Notes: generated by a model from the sequence alone, not told the origin. Positions 1 through 7,500 are shown, numbered from the stretch's first letter. The stretch is DNA of 9,934 bases from Burkholderiales bacterium RIFCSPHIGHO2_12_FULL_61_11 (GCA_001770785.1 MERZ01000046.1:1-9934), one strand, 5' to 3'. Translations and numbers: made by a program.

Positions 1-46
1 CCTCATTTGTTGGTGGACACCATCTTCGCTATCAACGCATACGCCT

Positions 47-327
47 TCAATATGCCACGGCTAGACGCTTACAAATCATCTGAGACTGCTCGACTGCAAA
101 GAGGACACGAGCGATCCGGTTGCCTATTGGCTGCGCACTTCCCAAATTGGCCCGCGCAAATGGTCAACGCGCGGTTTACCAATAGGCCATTTGTACTGAA
201 CATAGGCAATGTCTTCGCCAATGCTCCGTCGATCAAGCTTGTCAAGCGCCTTCAACCAATTACGCACAGGCTCATCGCCACTTGCGGAGGAGAAGAAAAA
301 TGCAGGTATTTTTCTGCTTGAAGACAT
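47..327 (-). pseudogene. HigB/Gp49-type (RelE superfamily) toxin, frameshifted remnant
   Basis: The first 67 codons read as a typical Gp49/HigB-like toxin, a family of small RelE-fold mRNA endonucleases paired with an HTH antitoxin. Visible family landmarks are KIPAFFF near residue 6, GDEPVRNWLKALD around 17-29, the RRSIGEDI helix and the PIGKP...WEVRS strand. The frame then hits TAG at 124-126. Homology resumes at once in another frame, as GNRIARVLFAVE, the usual next strand, and ends at 47-49. A third frame down to about position 3 may hold degraded C-terminal residues (GILKA), so a second lesion is possible. The family is usually 100-120 residues long. The break looks like a small deletion at the WEVRSQ/GNRIA junction, so no functional toxin is expected. 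In this family the toxin gene normally comes first and the antitoxin follows, which here would lie beyond the left edge. No strong Shine-Dalgarno is seen. Confidence 0.8.
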
Positions 328-335
328 GGATTATT

Positions 336-354
336 GTACCTTTTAAAGTACTTT
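336..354. promoter_or_regulatory. short palindromic element upstream of the HigB-like remnant
   Basis: AAAGTACTTT (345-354) is a perfect 10-bp palindrome. It overlaps the imperfect dyad GTACCTTTTAAAGTAC (336-351), 9-27 bp upstream of the toxin start codon. Toxin-antitoxin operons are commonly autorepressed at such sites, so this could be the former operator. The assignment is positional only; AT-rich palindromes of this size also arise by chance. Confidence 0.25.
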
Positions 355-367
355 TCACAAGTAAGAA

Positions 368-469
368 ATCCAGCCCGGCGGCAGCATCCGCGATGACGAA
401 GTGATTGCCGCCGCCGACGAGCGCGGCGTGGCCATGGTGCTGACCGGCGTGCGGCATTTCAGGCATTAA
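368..469 (+). pseudogene. purH: purH 3' end fragment (last 32 codons)
   Basis: The translation from 371 to the TAA at 467-469 begins [11 protein letters not shown] and ends [11 protein letters not shown]. This is the C-terminus of the bifunctional AICAR transformylase/IMP cyclohydrolase PurH, which catalyses the last two steps of de novo IMP synthesis in the cytoplasm. PurH is normally about 520 residues. Only the extreme C-terminus is present here: an in-frame TAA lies just upstream at 362-364, and the DNA before it belongs to the toxin remnant and its leader. The terminal residues are fully conserved in style and undamaged, so the fragment was created by recombination rather than slow decay. 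A complete purH is presumably elsewhere in the genome, because the pathway is rarely dispensable. Confidence 0.85.
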
Positions 470-941
470 AAAGGCCTGTAGCCCATGTTCTACGGATGCA
501 AGAAGTTAAAAAACATAGCTAAATCGTACTGGCTTATCGAGCTCGACAGTCAGTCGGATTGTGATGAGGTATGAAAAATCCGTGCACGCGGAGCGAAACC
601 GGTCACTGAGGTGCGCGGCCGATGAATGGCGCCAGTGGGCCCATAGCGGCCGGGGGGATTGCCGAACGGGTTACCGTTCCCCTCTGCGCCTTCGTTTTCG
701 CGACCGATGGGTTGCCGACCTCGACTTGATGACGGCGTCTATCAATACCGAGTGAAACCGACGAAGGCGGTGGATCAGTATCTCGTGCCCGGTGACCTGG
801 TCTTGTGGGTTCTGCTCGCCGCCCATGACTACAACGCCAACAACTCGAAGCCTGACCGCGGGTTCGCGATCCAGTGTTATGGGCGGGCCTGCTCCCGTCC
901 GACCATCCACTTGAGTGTGTGTTCAATTCGCGCCGCCGCGG
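470..941. other. gene-free stretch between the purH remnant and the aldehyde dehydrogenase
   Basis: Short open frames exist on both strands; the longest is about 105 codons. None shows a recognisable domain, a convincing ribosome site or agreement between frames. The frame at 622-723 reads GPIAAGGIAERVT and could be a scrap of a membrane transporter, but that is too weak to call. The segment lies downstream of the minus-strand aldehyde dehydrogenase stop codon. I see no clear terminator hairpin with a T run. Confidence 0.4.
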
Positions 942-2372
942 TCACTTGGCGGCAAGCCCGGCAATCGACTTGACTTCCAGATATTCCTCCAAACCAAACC
1001 GGCCCCACTCGCGGCCATTGCCGGACTGTTTGTAACCGCCAAAAGGTGCGGTGCGTTCGTTGGGAACGCCGTTGAGGTTGACGTTTCCGGCACGGATTTT
1101 CCGCGCCACCGCGGCCGCGCGCTCGACCGATCCGCCCGACACATAACCGGCCAGTCCGTAGGGAGTGTCGTTGGCGATGCGCACCGCCTCGTCTTCGTTT
1201 TGGTAGCCCAGAATGGTCAGCACCGGGCCGAACACTTCCTCGCGCGCGATGGCCATGTCGTTGCGGACATTGGCAAAAACGGTGGGGCGCACGTAGTATC
1301 CCTTGGCGATGCCGTCCGGCCGCCCCGGGCCGCCGGCCACCAGCGTGGCACCTTCGGCCATGCCCTTGTTGATCAGCGCCTGTATCTTGCTCCACTGGGT
1401 CTCATTGACCACCGGACCAATGCTGGTGTCCGCTGCGCGCGGGTCGCCGGCCTTGGTCTTGTCGGCCACCGCCTTCGCAATCGCAATCACTTCGTTCATC
1501 TTCGACTGCGGCACCAACATGCGCGTGGGCGCGTTGCAGGACTGGCCGGAATTCATGAACACGCTGGCCACACCGGCCGCAACCGCTTTTTGGAAATCAG
1601 CGTCTTCCAGAATGATGTTGGGCGACTTGCCGCCCAGTTCCTGGGTCACCCGCTTGACCGTCATGGCCGCTTTTTGCGCCACGTCGATGCCGGCACGGGT
1701 GGATCCGGTGAACGAGATCATGTCGATTCCCGGGTGGGCGCTCAGTGCCGCGCCCACCTCCGGTCCAAGTCCGTTAACCAGATTGAAGACCCCCTTGGGC
1801 ACACCGGCCTCGTGCAGGATTTCGGCAAAGATCAGCGCCGAGGTGGGCGTGAATTCAGAAGGTTTCAAAACCATGGTGCAACCGGCTGCCAGAGCTGGCG
1901 CCACCTTGCATGTCATTTGGTTCATCGGCCAGTTCCATGGCGTGATCATGCCGACCACGCCAATCGCTTCACGCACGACCATGGCAGAGCCGATCTGTTC
2001 CTCGAACGCATAGTTCTTCAACACTTCGAGGGTGGACAGGATGTGGCTGAGCCCGGCACCGACCTGGAATTTTTCGGCAAACCCAAGTGGCGCGCCCATC
2101 TCGTCGGAGATCGCGGCGCCCAGCTCCTTGGAACGTGTTTTATAGACTTCTGCAATGCGCGTCAGCATCGCCACGCGCTCCGCGCGCGATGTGAGTGAAA
2201 AAGTATCGAACGCGGCGCGCGCTGACGCCACGGCCTTATCCACATCGGCGGCTGAGCCCAGCGCAATCTCGTACATGGCCTGTTCGTTGGCCGGATTGAT
2301 CACCGGGCGCGTTCTCAGGGTGACCGGGTCGACCCATTGGCCGTCTACGTAAAACTTCAGGTGCTGAACCAT
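942..2372 (-). CDS. NAD(P)+-dependent aldehyde dehydrogenase family protein
   Basis: A complete 476-residue protein of the ALDH superfamily, which oxidises an aldehyde to the carboxylic acid using NAD+ or NADP+ in the cytoplasm. All catalytic landmarks are present: the oxyanion-hole Asn in PWNWP (N147), the cofactor-binding Lys in LKPSEFTP (K170), FTGS (221-224), the general base Glu in ELGGKSP (E245), the nucleophile in GQSC (C279) and EEVFGPV (E379). Length is normal for the family. The open frame runs upstream to 2771, but alignment with ALDHs starts at MVQHLKFYVDGQW, so I place the start at 2372. A modest AGG lies about 8 bases before it, and TATACT on the minus strand (2420-2425) could be a -10 box. 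The substrate cannot be deduced. The gene is transcribed away from the toxin-antitoxin remnant and may be autonomous. A link to the racemase module at 5786-6931 is possible but unproven. Confidence 0.95.
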   Translation of the reverse strand: MVQHLKFYVDGQWVDPVTLRTRPVINPANEQAMYEIALGSAADVDKAVASARAAFDTFSLTSRAERVAMLTRIAEVYKTRSKELGAAISDEMGAPLGFAEKFQVGAGLSHILSTLEVLKNYAFEEQIGSAMVVREAIGVVGMITPWNWPMNQMTCKVAPALAAGCTMVLKPSEFTPTSALIFAEILHEAGVPKGVFNLVNGLGPEVGAALSAHPGIDMISFTGSTRAGIDVAQKAAMTVKRVTQELGGKSPNIILEDADFQKAVAAGVASVFMNSGQSCNAPTRMLVPQSKMNEVIAIAKAVADKTKAGDPRAADTSIGPVVNETQWSKIQALINKGMAEGATLVAGGPGRPDGIAKGYYVRPTVFANVRNDMAIAREEVFGPVLTILGYQNEDEAVRIANDTPYGLAGYVSGGSVERAAAVARKIRAGNVNLNGVPNERTAPFGGYKQSGNGREWGRFGLEEYLEVKSIAGLAAK

Positions 2373-2462
2373 GGTGGTGCCTCGCGGGATGGATGAATAG
2401 GGACGATTACCCGGGATCAGTATACGTTCCGGCCCCGTAAGTGGCGTCTCGGAGCTGTCGCT

Positions 2463-2551
2463 TATGGTGTAGTGCGGACCACGGTCAATCTCGCTCTCAG
2501 AACAGGTGAGGAAGCCTGAGGATGTTTGTCCGCTGTTTGCGGGGTTTGGCC
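2463..2551. repeat. dispersed repeat, copy A
   Basis: This segment matches 7408-7500. From 2501 to 2551 the two copies align without gaps against 7450-7500, with 41 of 51 bases identical by my count. Shared blocks are AACAGGTGAG, TTTGTCC and CTGTTTGCGG. A weaker gapped match extends upstream to a shared TATGGTG. Copy A lies between the divergent aldehyde dehydrogenase and antitoxin genes, so it may carry part of their promoters. It is not an IS end that I recognise. The level of divergence suggests an old dispersed element or a decayed shared 3' flank. Confidence 0.65.
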
Positions 2552-2601
2552 ATATCGTGTGTGAAAAAGTCAATCCCATCGATAGATTTAGAGACTCGCT
2601 C

Positions 2602-2882
2602 ATGCAAGCAATTACTGAACCCAAACGTGAAACTCTCAACATTCGCATCAAACCCGAAGTTCGCGATCTGATTGATCGTGCAGTTAAGTCGCGTGGCAAA
2701 AATCGCACTGACTTCATTTTGGACTCTGCCCGTGCTGCCGCAGAAGATGCTCTGCTCGACCAGGTGATCATGACGGTCAGTCCACAAGCCTTGAAGCAGT
2801 TTCAAGCAAGGCTGGATATGCCGCCCAACCCCAATGACCGCTTACGCAAAACCATGCTCACGCCTGCTCCCTGGGATCGTGA

Positions 2883-2886
<4 letters not shown>
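2602..2886 (+). CDS. DUF1778 family ribbon-helix-helix antitoxin, TacA-like
   Basis: A 94-residue protein with the DUF1778 pattern. An N-terminal ribbon-helix-helix DNA-binding segment (RETLNIRIKPEVRDLIDRA, about residues 9-27) is followed by the conserved DFILDSARAAAEDALLDQ helix. The C-terminal tail, LKQFQARLDMPPNPNDRLRK and then APWDRE, is the usual toxin-wrapping region. These proteins neutralise GNAT-fold toxins that acetylate aminoacyl-tRNA, and they repress their own operon. Start: the frame is open from 2506, but the family begins close to MQAITEPKRET, so I use 2602; the ribosome site is weak. The stop overlaps the toxin start as ATGA (2883-2886), the usual coupled arrangement. The antitoxin looks intact while its partner is broken, so it may survive as an orphan regulator or an anti-addiction protein. 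Confidence 0.88.
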
Positions 2887-3502
<616 letters not shown>

Positions 3503-3510
3503 CAAACTGG

Positions 3511-3532
3511 CCATGAACCGTACGGTTCATGG
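3511..3532. promoter_or_regulatory. perfect 22-bp palindrome, operator-like
   Basis: The sequence centred on ACCGTACGGT is its own reverse complement over all 22 bases, from CCATGAACC to GGTTCATGG. There is no loop and no T run, which argues against a terminator and for a dimeric protein-binding site. Cores of this kind are common in TetR-family operators. It lies 8 bp outside the mini-element and about 94 bp beyond the LysR stop codon. No gene starts convincingly next to it, so the controlled promoter may have been lost. Confidence 0.45.
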
Positions 3533-3625
3533 AGAGCGTCGGATTGTAGGGTTTTCTGATCACTTTCATGGTGGTCGAGTTTCTTGGCTTTCACGTTGTG
3601 CTCCCGATGGCATCAAACACCAATC

Positions 3626-4552
3626 TCAACCTTCAACTGCAAACGGGCCATCGCCTTTGTCAAAAGACTGGCAAAGAAAATCAACAAAAACGCGCACTCT
3701 GTTGGCGAGTTGATGGCGTTGCGGATAAACCGCGTAGATGTCGGCGGGTGGTGTTTTATAGTTTTTTAACACCTGCTGCAATCGCCCACTTCGAAGGTAT
3801 TTGGCGACGTCCCATTCCGCACGCATGAGGATGCCGTGCCCATCCAGGGCCCATGTCACGGCGATGTCGCCATCGTTCGTGCTCAAACTTCCGTTGACCC
3901 TTACCGCCTCAGTAGCTCGGCCTGAGGTCAATCGCCACAAGCCATAAGATTCATCGCCATGCCGAATGCCAATGCAGTTGTGCTGCATCAGATCGCGCGG
4001 CGTCTTGGGTGTGCCGTGCCGATCGAGGTACGCCGGGGCGGCACAAAGGAGGCGACGATTGTCGGCAACCTTGCGGGCGATGATGCGCGCGTCCGGCGGC
4101 TCGCCAAAGCGGACGCAGACGTCGAAGGCATTGTCCGCCAATGTTGGCGGATTGACTGACAAATGCAGTTGAACCTGCACCTGAGGATAGGCCTTGCAGA
4201 ACTTCGAGATAACAGGTGCAATGTGGCTGCGACCAAACCCCAAGGTTGCATTCACACGCAGCAAACCTCTGGGCTCGGCCATCGACTCGGTGAGCTGCAG
4301 TTCGACATCTTCAATGTCGGCCAAGATGCGGCGTGCCTGAGCCAAATATGCCTCACCCTCGGCCGTCAGGCTCATACGCCGAGTGGTGCGGGTTAGCAGC
4401 TGGACACCAAGACGTGTCTCCAGTAACGCCAAGCGCCGGCTTACCGCAGGAGTCGTCACCCCCATGTCCCTTGCGGCTGCCGAGAGACTGCCGCAGCGTA
4501 TCAGCAGGCTGAAAAACGCCATCTCGGCTGAAGCATTGGTCAGATCGCGCAT
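3626..4552 (-). CDS. LysR-family transcriptional regulator
   Basis: A full-length 308-residue LysR-type regulator. The N-terminal winged helix-turn-helix is clear: GSLSAAARDMGVTTPAVSRR at 21-40, then LALLETRLGVQLLTRTTRRM and LTAEGEAYL to about residue 70. A linker helix follows to about 95, and then the periplasmic-binding-protein-like effector domain from GLLRVNATLGFG. These proteins bind DNA as tetramers and activate a divergent operon when a small molecule binds the C-terminal domain. The gene is divergent from the Bug-type binding protein, with 120 bp between start codons, so that operon and the racemase are the expected targets. No strong Shine-Dalgarno precedes the start. A TGTTAA-N7-TTAACA dyad touches the start codon and may mediate autorepression. 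The nature of the inducer is not visible, though it is probably the transported acid. Confidence 0.95.
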   Translation of the reverse strand: MRDLTNASAEMAFFSLLIRCGSLSAAARDMGVTTPAVSRRLALLETRLGVQLLTRTTRRMSLTAEGEAYLAQARRILADIEDVELQLTESMAEPRGLLRVNATLGFGRSHIAPVISKFCKAYPQVQVQLHLSVNPPTLADNAFDVCVRFGEPPDARIIARKVADNRRLLCAAPAYLDRHGTPKTPRDLMQHNCIGIRHGDESYGLWRLTSGRATEAVRVNGSLSTNDGDIAVTWALDGHGILMRAEWDVAKYLRSGRLQQVLKNYKTPPADIYAVYPQRHQLANRVRVFVDFLCQSFDKGDGPFAVEG

Positions 4553-4571
4553 TGTTAAGTTCAGTTTAACA
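4553..4571. promoter_or_regulatory. candidate LysR operator dyad in the divergent intergenic region
   Basis: TGTTAA, 7 bases, then TTAACA form a perfect dyad that directly abuts the LysR start codon on its upstream side. LysR regulators bind interrupted dyads between divergent genes, and autorepression from a site near their own start is usual. The T-N11-A form is not matched exactly, so the assignment rests on position and symmetry. Confidence 0.4.
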
Positions 4572-4672
4572 GTGATGTCACTTCAGCGATATTTTTCAGT
4601 TCTGTCTGACTTGTAAAGTGGCCTGGCCTGATCTTCCGCTCTCAGGAAGTGGCGAAACAAAAGGAGATAACC

Positions 4673-5657
4673 TTGCGTAACAAAAAATTGGCAATCGCCT
4701 GGCGGCGAGCCCTTCTGCTCACCGCCGTTCTCTTGCCGGTAGCGGCCACGGCCCAACCAGCCTATCCATCGCGACCGGTCACCGTGGTGGTGCCTTATTC
4801 GCCAGGGGGGCACGACGGACATCATTGCGCGACTCACGGGGCAGTACTTGGGCGCGTCCATGGGCAAAACGTTTGTGGTGGAAAACAGGGCCGGAGCAAG
4901 CGGGACGATCGCGATGGGCCTCGTGGCCAGGGCAGCACCCGACGGCTATACCCTGCTATCCAATGAAATGACGCAGACCGTCGTACCAGGGCTGTTCCCC
5001 AAGCTGACGTTTGACCCGATCAAGGATCTCACTGCGGTGTCCATCATCGCTGAAGCGCCCTATGTTCTGGTGGTCAACTCCAAGGTACCAGTCAACAGCC
5101 TGAGCGAGCTCGTGAGCTACGCCAAAGCCAATCCTGGCAAGCTGAACTATGCATCGGGCGGGGCCGGCAGCGGACCCCACATCGCGGGGGAACTCCTGAA
5201 ATCCGTGGCCGGCATTGAGATGACTCATATCGCCTACAAAGGCTCAGGCCCAGCCGTGCAGGATCTTTTGAGTGGCCAGGTTGAAGTCCTGATTACGGCC
5301 GCGCCTACGGTCGCGCAGCATATGAGTTCAGGACGGATCCGCGCCCTGGCCGTCGCCCATAAGCAGCGCATCACGCTGTTGCCCAACGTCCCCACCGCCG
5401 CTGAGGGTGGTTACCCTGCTTTCACGATTGCCAATTGGTTCGGACTGGCTGCCCCGCGCGGCACGCCGGCGACCATCGTCAATCAGCTCCACGGTGAGGT
5501 GCTCAAAATGCTGGCCAAACAAGAAGTGCGTGACAAGCTGATCGCCGCCGGCGCAGAGCCGGTCGGCATGGGCCCGGTCGAGGCCGGCAAGCACGTCGAA
5601 GCGGAAGCCAAGCGCTGGGGCGAACTGATCGTCAAAGCGGCAATCAAGTCCGAATAA
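4673..5657 (+). pseudogene. Bug/TctC-family TTT substrate-binding protein with a one-base frameshift
   Basis: A periplasmic binding protein of the Bug (TctC) family, which captures carboxylates or related small molecules for tripartite tricarboxylate transporters or for sensing. The start is taken as TTG 4673 because AAGGAG (4661-4666) sits 6 bases upstream; GTG 4649 is the in-frame alternative. The N-terminus is a signal peptide: RNKK, then the hydrophobic ALLLTAVLLPVAATA, then QPAYPSRP. The frame reads VTVVVPYSPGG up to the G6 run at 4805-4810. After that the correct protein, TTDIIARLTGQYLG, continues one frame over, so removing one G restores a protein of about 327 residues, normal for the family. 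The remainder is undamaged, including VVENRAGASG and the RAAPDGYTLL box, and ends at 5655-5657. This could be a recent mutation, a slippery phase-variable tract or a homopolymer sequencing error. No TctA/TctB membrane genes are adjacent, as is common for orphan Bug proteins. Confidence 0.9.
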
Positions 5658-5785
5658 GACGCGCTGAGTTGCAGGATGCGCCGCAGCCGGACCGAGCTGT
5701 GGCGCACTAGAAACGTCCGCCGCAGCTCGGCTTGTCTTCGCCATTCATCTCCCTGTTCCAACCCAACCAATCGCAACAAGATCCC

Positions 5786-6931
5786 ATGAAAATCGAAAAA
5801 ATTGTCGCTCACCCCATTTCCTTTGACCTCGGAAAGGAATTCTGGATGTCGCGCGAGCCCTACCGGACCGCCTCCTCGATCATCGTTCAGGTATTCACGG
5901 ATGACGGCGTCGTTGGGCTCGGTCAGATCCATGGCCGCCCGATGAAGGAAATCGTCGAGATTCTTGGGCTCATGGAAACCCTCATCAAGGGCATGGATGC
6001 CATGGCGCATGAGGCGGTCTGGGCCAAGCTGTTTTCGCTGACGCACAGTCGCGCCGGCACCAACCTGGACAAGGACAAGGGCCAACCCCACTTTGGCGCC
6101 GGCAAACGACCGCAGATTCTGGCGGCACTGGCCGGAATCGACATCGCCCTGTGGGATATCAAAGGCAAGGCCTTGCAGACACCGGTTTGGCGTTTGCTGG
6201 GCGGAACCGACCCGCTGGTTTATGCCTACGCCAGTGGCGGTTATTACGAACAGGGCGAGTCGCCACTGAAGGTCATCGATGAGATGGCATCGTACGTGGA
6301 GATGGGCTACACCGCGGTCAAAATGAAGTGCGGCGGCACGGATTTGAAGGGCGATATTGCCCGCATCAGCGGCGTACGCGAGGCCATCGGCCCCAACACC
6401 AAGCTGATGCTGGACGCCAACCTCGGCTACACATTGGACGAAGCCACGGCCGCCATTGAGGCCTTCGAGGAGTTCGATATTTTCTGGTTTGAAGAGCCGA
6501 TCTACTGGTACGACGGTATCCGCGCAGTCGGCAAGCTGGCGCAGCGCACCCGCGTCCCAATTGCCGGCGGCGAGAGCCAGATGACGGCGTGGGAGGCGCG
6601 TGATCTGGTCGATATGGGGGGCGTTCGCTACATGCAATTCGACGCGACCCGATTCGGTGGCCTGACCGAACTGATTCGCGTGGCGAACTATTGCCTGGTC
6701 CACGACGTCCAGTTTGTGCCCCACCATGACCCGCAGATCCATGGTCACCCGGTCTGCGCGATGCGAAATGGCTTCGGGCTGGAAACGTTCCCCAACAAAG
6801 AACGTGATCCGCTCTGGGACACACTGTTCTCGTTGAAACCGGAAATAAAAGACAGCTTTGTGCGCCTCAATGAGCAACCCGGACTGGGCTTTGACATTGA
6901 CTGGAGCACTGCAAAGAAGTTCGCTGCGTGA
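5786..6931 (+). CDS. mandelate racemase/muconate lactonizing enzyme family protein (enolase superfamily)
   Basis: A complete 381-residue enolase-superfamily enzyme, which abstracts the proton alpha to a carboxylate with Mg2+ help and so racemises, dehydrates or cycloisomerises an acid. The N-terminal capping domain spans residues 1 to about 125. The barrel then carries the base motif KMK (179-181), metal ligands D210 in LMLDANLGY, E236 in WFEEP and E263 in GGES, and an Asp/His pair: D286 in QFDATRFGG and a His in VPHHDPQIHGH (313-314). This KxK plus Asp-His pattern fits the mandelate racemase subgroup; many members are sugar-acid dehydratases. The start is ATG 5786, because the family begins at MKIEKIVAHP; the frame extends to 5732, and the ribosome site is weak. 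It follows the Bug gene by 128 bp, probably in the same LysR-controlled operon. The substrate is not assignable from sequence alone. Confidence 0.93.
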   Translation: MKIEKIVAHPISFDLGKEFWMSREPYRTASSIIVQVFTDDGVVGLGQIHGRPMKEIVEILGLMETLIKGMDAMAHEAVWAKLFSLTHSRAGTNLDKDKGQPHFGAGKRPQILAALAGIDIALWDIKGKALQTPVWRLLGGTDPLVYAYASGGYYEQGESPLKVIDEMASYVEMGYTAVKMKCGGTDLKGDIARISGVREAIGPNTKLMLDANLGYTLDEATAAIEAFEEFDIFWFEEPIYWYDGIRAVGKLAQRTRVPIAGGESQMTAWEARDLVDMGGVRYMQFDATRFGGLTELIRVANYCLVHDVQFVPHHDPQIHGHPVCAMRNGFGLETFPNKERDPLWDTLFSLKPEIKDSFVRLNEQPGLGFDIDWSTAKKFAA

Positions 6932-6937
6932 ATGCTT

Positions 6938-6957
6938 GCCCCTTGCCAAGAAGGGGC
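6938..6957 (+). terminator. hairpin after the racemase gene
   Basis: GCCCCTT and AAGGGGC form a perfect 7-bp stem around a 6-base loop, starting 6 bases after the stop codon. The downstream T run is poor (CCCGATTGTTTG), so this is a weak intrinsic terminator or an mRNA 3'-end stabiliser. Its position directly after the last gene of the module supports a termination role. Confidence 0.45.
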
Positions 6958-6998
6958 CCCGATTGTTTGAACAACGTTTCCCGCATACGAAGGGACTC

Positions 6999-7232
6999 GT
7001 CGAGCGCCCGCACCAAGGGCTACAAAACCGCACCCCCGAGGCGGTGTACCAAAGTGCTTCCGGCGGCGGCGCCATGATAGTGGACAAACATGGCGCCGCA
7101 GAGGGAATCCCAATTCCGCTGCACTCCACAGGGACTGCGTTCGAGGAAGTCGAATTGAAAAATTCAGGGATCCAGGAAGATGAAAACCGGAGCAGCGCCG
7201 TCCAACTGCGAGTGGAACCGAGTGCAACTTAA
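6999..7232 (+). pseudogene. IS3-family-like transposase, C-terminal fragment
   Basis: From about 7002 the frame reads ERPHQGLQNRTPEAVY, then SASGGGAMIVDK, and continues to a TAA at 7230-7232. The RPHQGL..RTP motif is the conserved region after the DDE catalytic core in IS3-family OrfB transposases, so only the C-terminal portion (about 77 codons) is left. The frame is open upstream into the racemase gene, but that part is an accidental reading. The fragment is followed by a plausible element terminus at 7247-7266. The left part of the element, including the DDE residues, is missing. The deletion joined it to the DNA just after the racemase hairpin. Confidence 0.65.
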
Positions 7233-7246
7233 ACTGAGTTCAAATT

Positions 7247-7266
7247 TGTCTTGACTCAGGGGTCCA
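7247..7266. mobile_element. putative right terminus of the IS3-like remnant
   Basis: TGTCTTGACTCAGGGGTCCA lies 15 bases after the transposase stop and ends in TCCA, so the inward reading starts TGGACCCCTGAGTCAAGAC. IS3-family right inverted repeats normally sit just after the orfB stop and begin with TG. No partner repeat exists in this window, so the boundary is inferred from position and form. Confidence 0.4.
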
Positions 7267-7374
7267 CCTTATTCATTTGGGCCAAAATCACACACAAATA
7301 CGCAAATTTAATAGCACAAAACTCAAGAGGAAGTCGCCGTAAGTGCGCGTAAACATTGGGAATTTTCCAAAAGA

Positions 7375-7402
7375 AAAGCCCAACTGAAAACAGTTGGGCT
7401 TT
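7375..7402 (-). terminator. strong rho-independent terminator
   Basis: AAAGCCCAACTG and CAGTTGGGCTTT form a perfect 12-bp stem around a 4-base loop. On the minus strand the stem is followed by TCTTTTGG, giving the CTTTTCTTTT tract expected for intrinsic termination. On the plus strand the tract is only CTTTAGG, so it acts mainly on minus-strand transcripts. It lies about 125 bp beyond the stop of the 141-residue membrane protein gene, the likely source of those transcripts. Repeat copy B would be within their 3' untranslated region. Confidence 0.85.
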
Positions 7403-7407
7403 AGGGG

Positions 7408-7500
7408 TATGGTGGTGGACTGCGGACTTCGGTTCAAACTCACTCTTGCAACAGGTGAGCAAGGTTTAGGGTCTTTGTCCCCTGTTTGCGGAGATTGTCC
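7408..7500. repeat. dispersed repeat, copy B
   Basis: Partner of 2463-2551; 7450-7500 matches 2501-2551 without gaps at 41 of 51 positions by my count. It is packed directly against the terminator hairpin (5 bp away) and ends 27 bp from the stop of the minus-strand membrane protein gene. Translated on the minus strand, both copies give similar short peptides: GQSPQTGDKDPK here and GQTPQTADKHPQ in copy A. The pair may therefore descend from a coding or transcribed sequence. Confidence 0.65.

Noticed and set aside
915..2198. 427-codon plus-strand open frame antisense to the aldehyde dehydrogenase
   Set aside because: It is His/Arg/Gly-rich without domain features, and the opposite strand encodes a full ALDH with every catalytic residue; it is a shadow frame of GC-rich codons.
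2373..2771. N-terminal extension of the aldehyde dehydrogenase frame to 2771
   Set aside because: The extra 133 codons overlap the divergent antitoxin gene antisense and have no ALDH similarity; the family start is at 2372.
3511..3545. Group II intron domain V, because of CCGTACGGTTC
   Set aside because: Domain V needs a 34-nt hairpin with an internal bulge and tetraloop; here there is only a loop-free palindrome and no intron ORF.
5483..7129. 548-codon minus-strand open frame across the Bug 3' end, the racemase and the IS remnant
   Set aside because: It is antisense to clearly real genes and crosses unrelated units; composition only.
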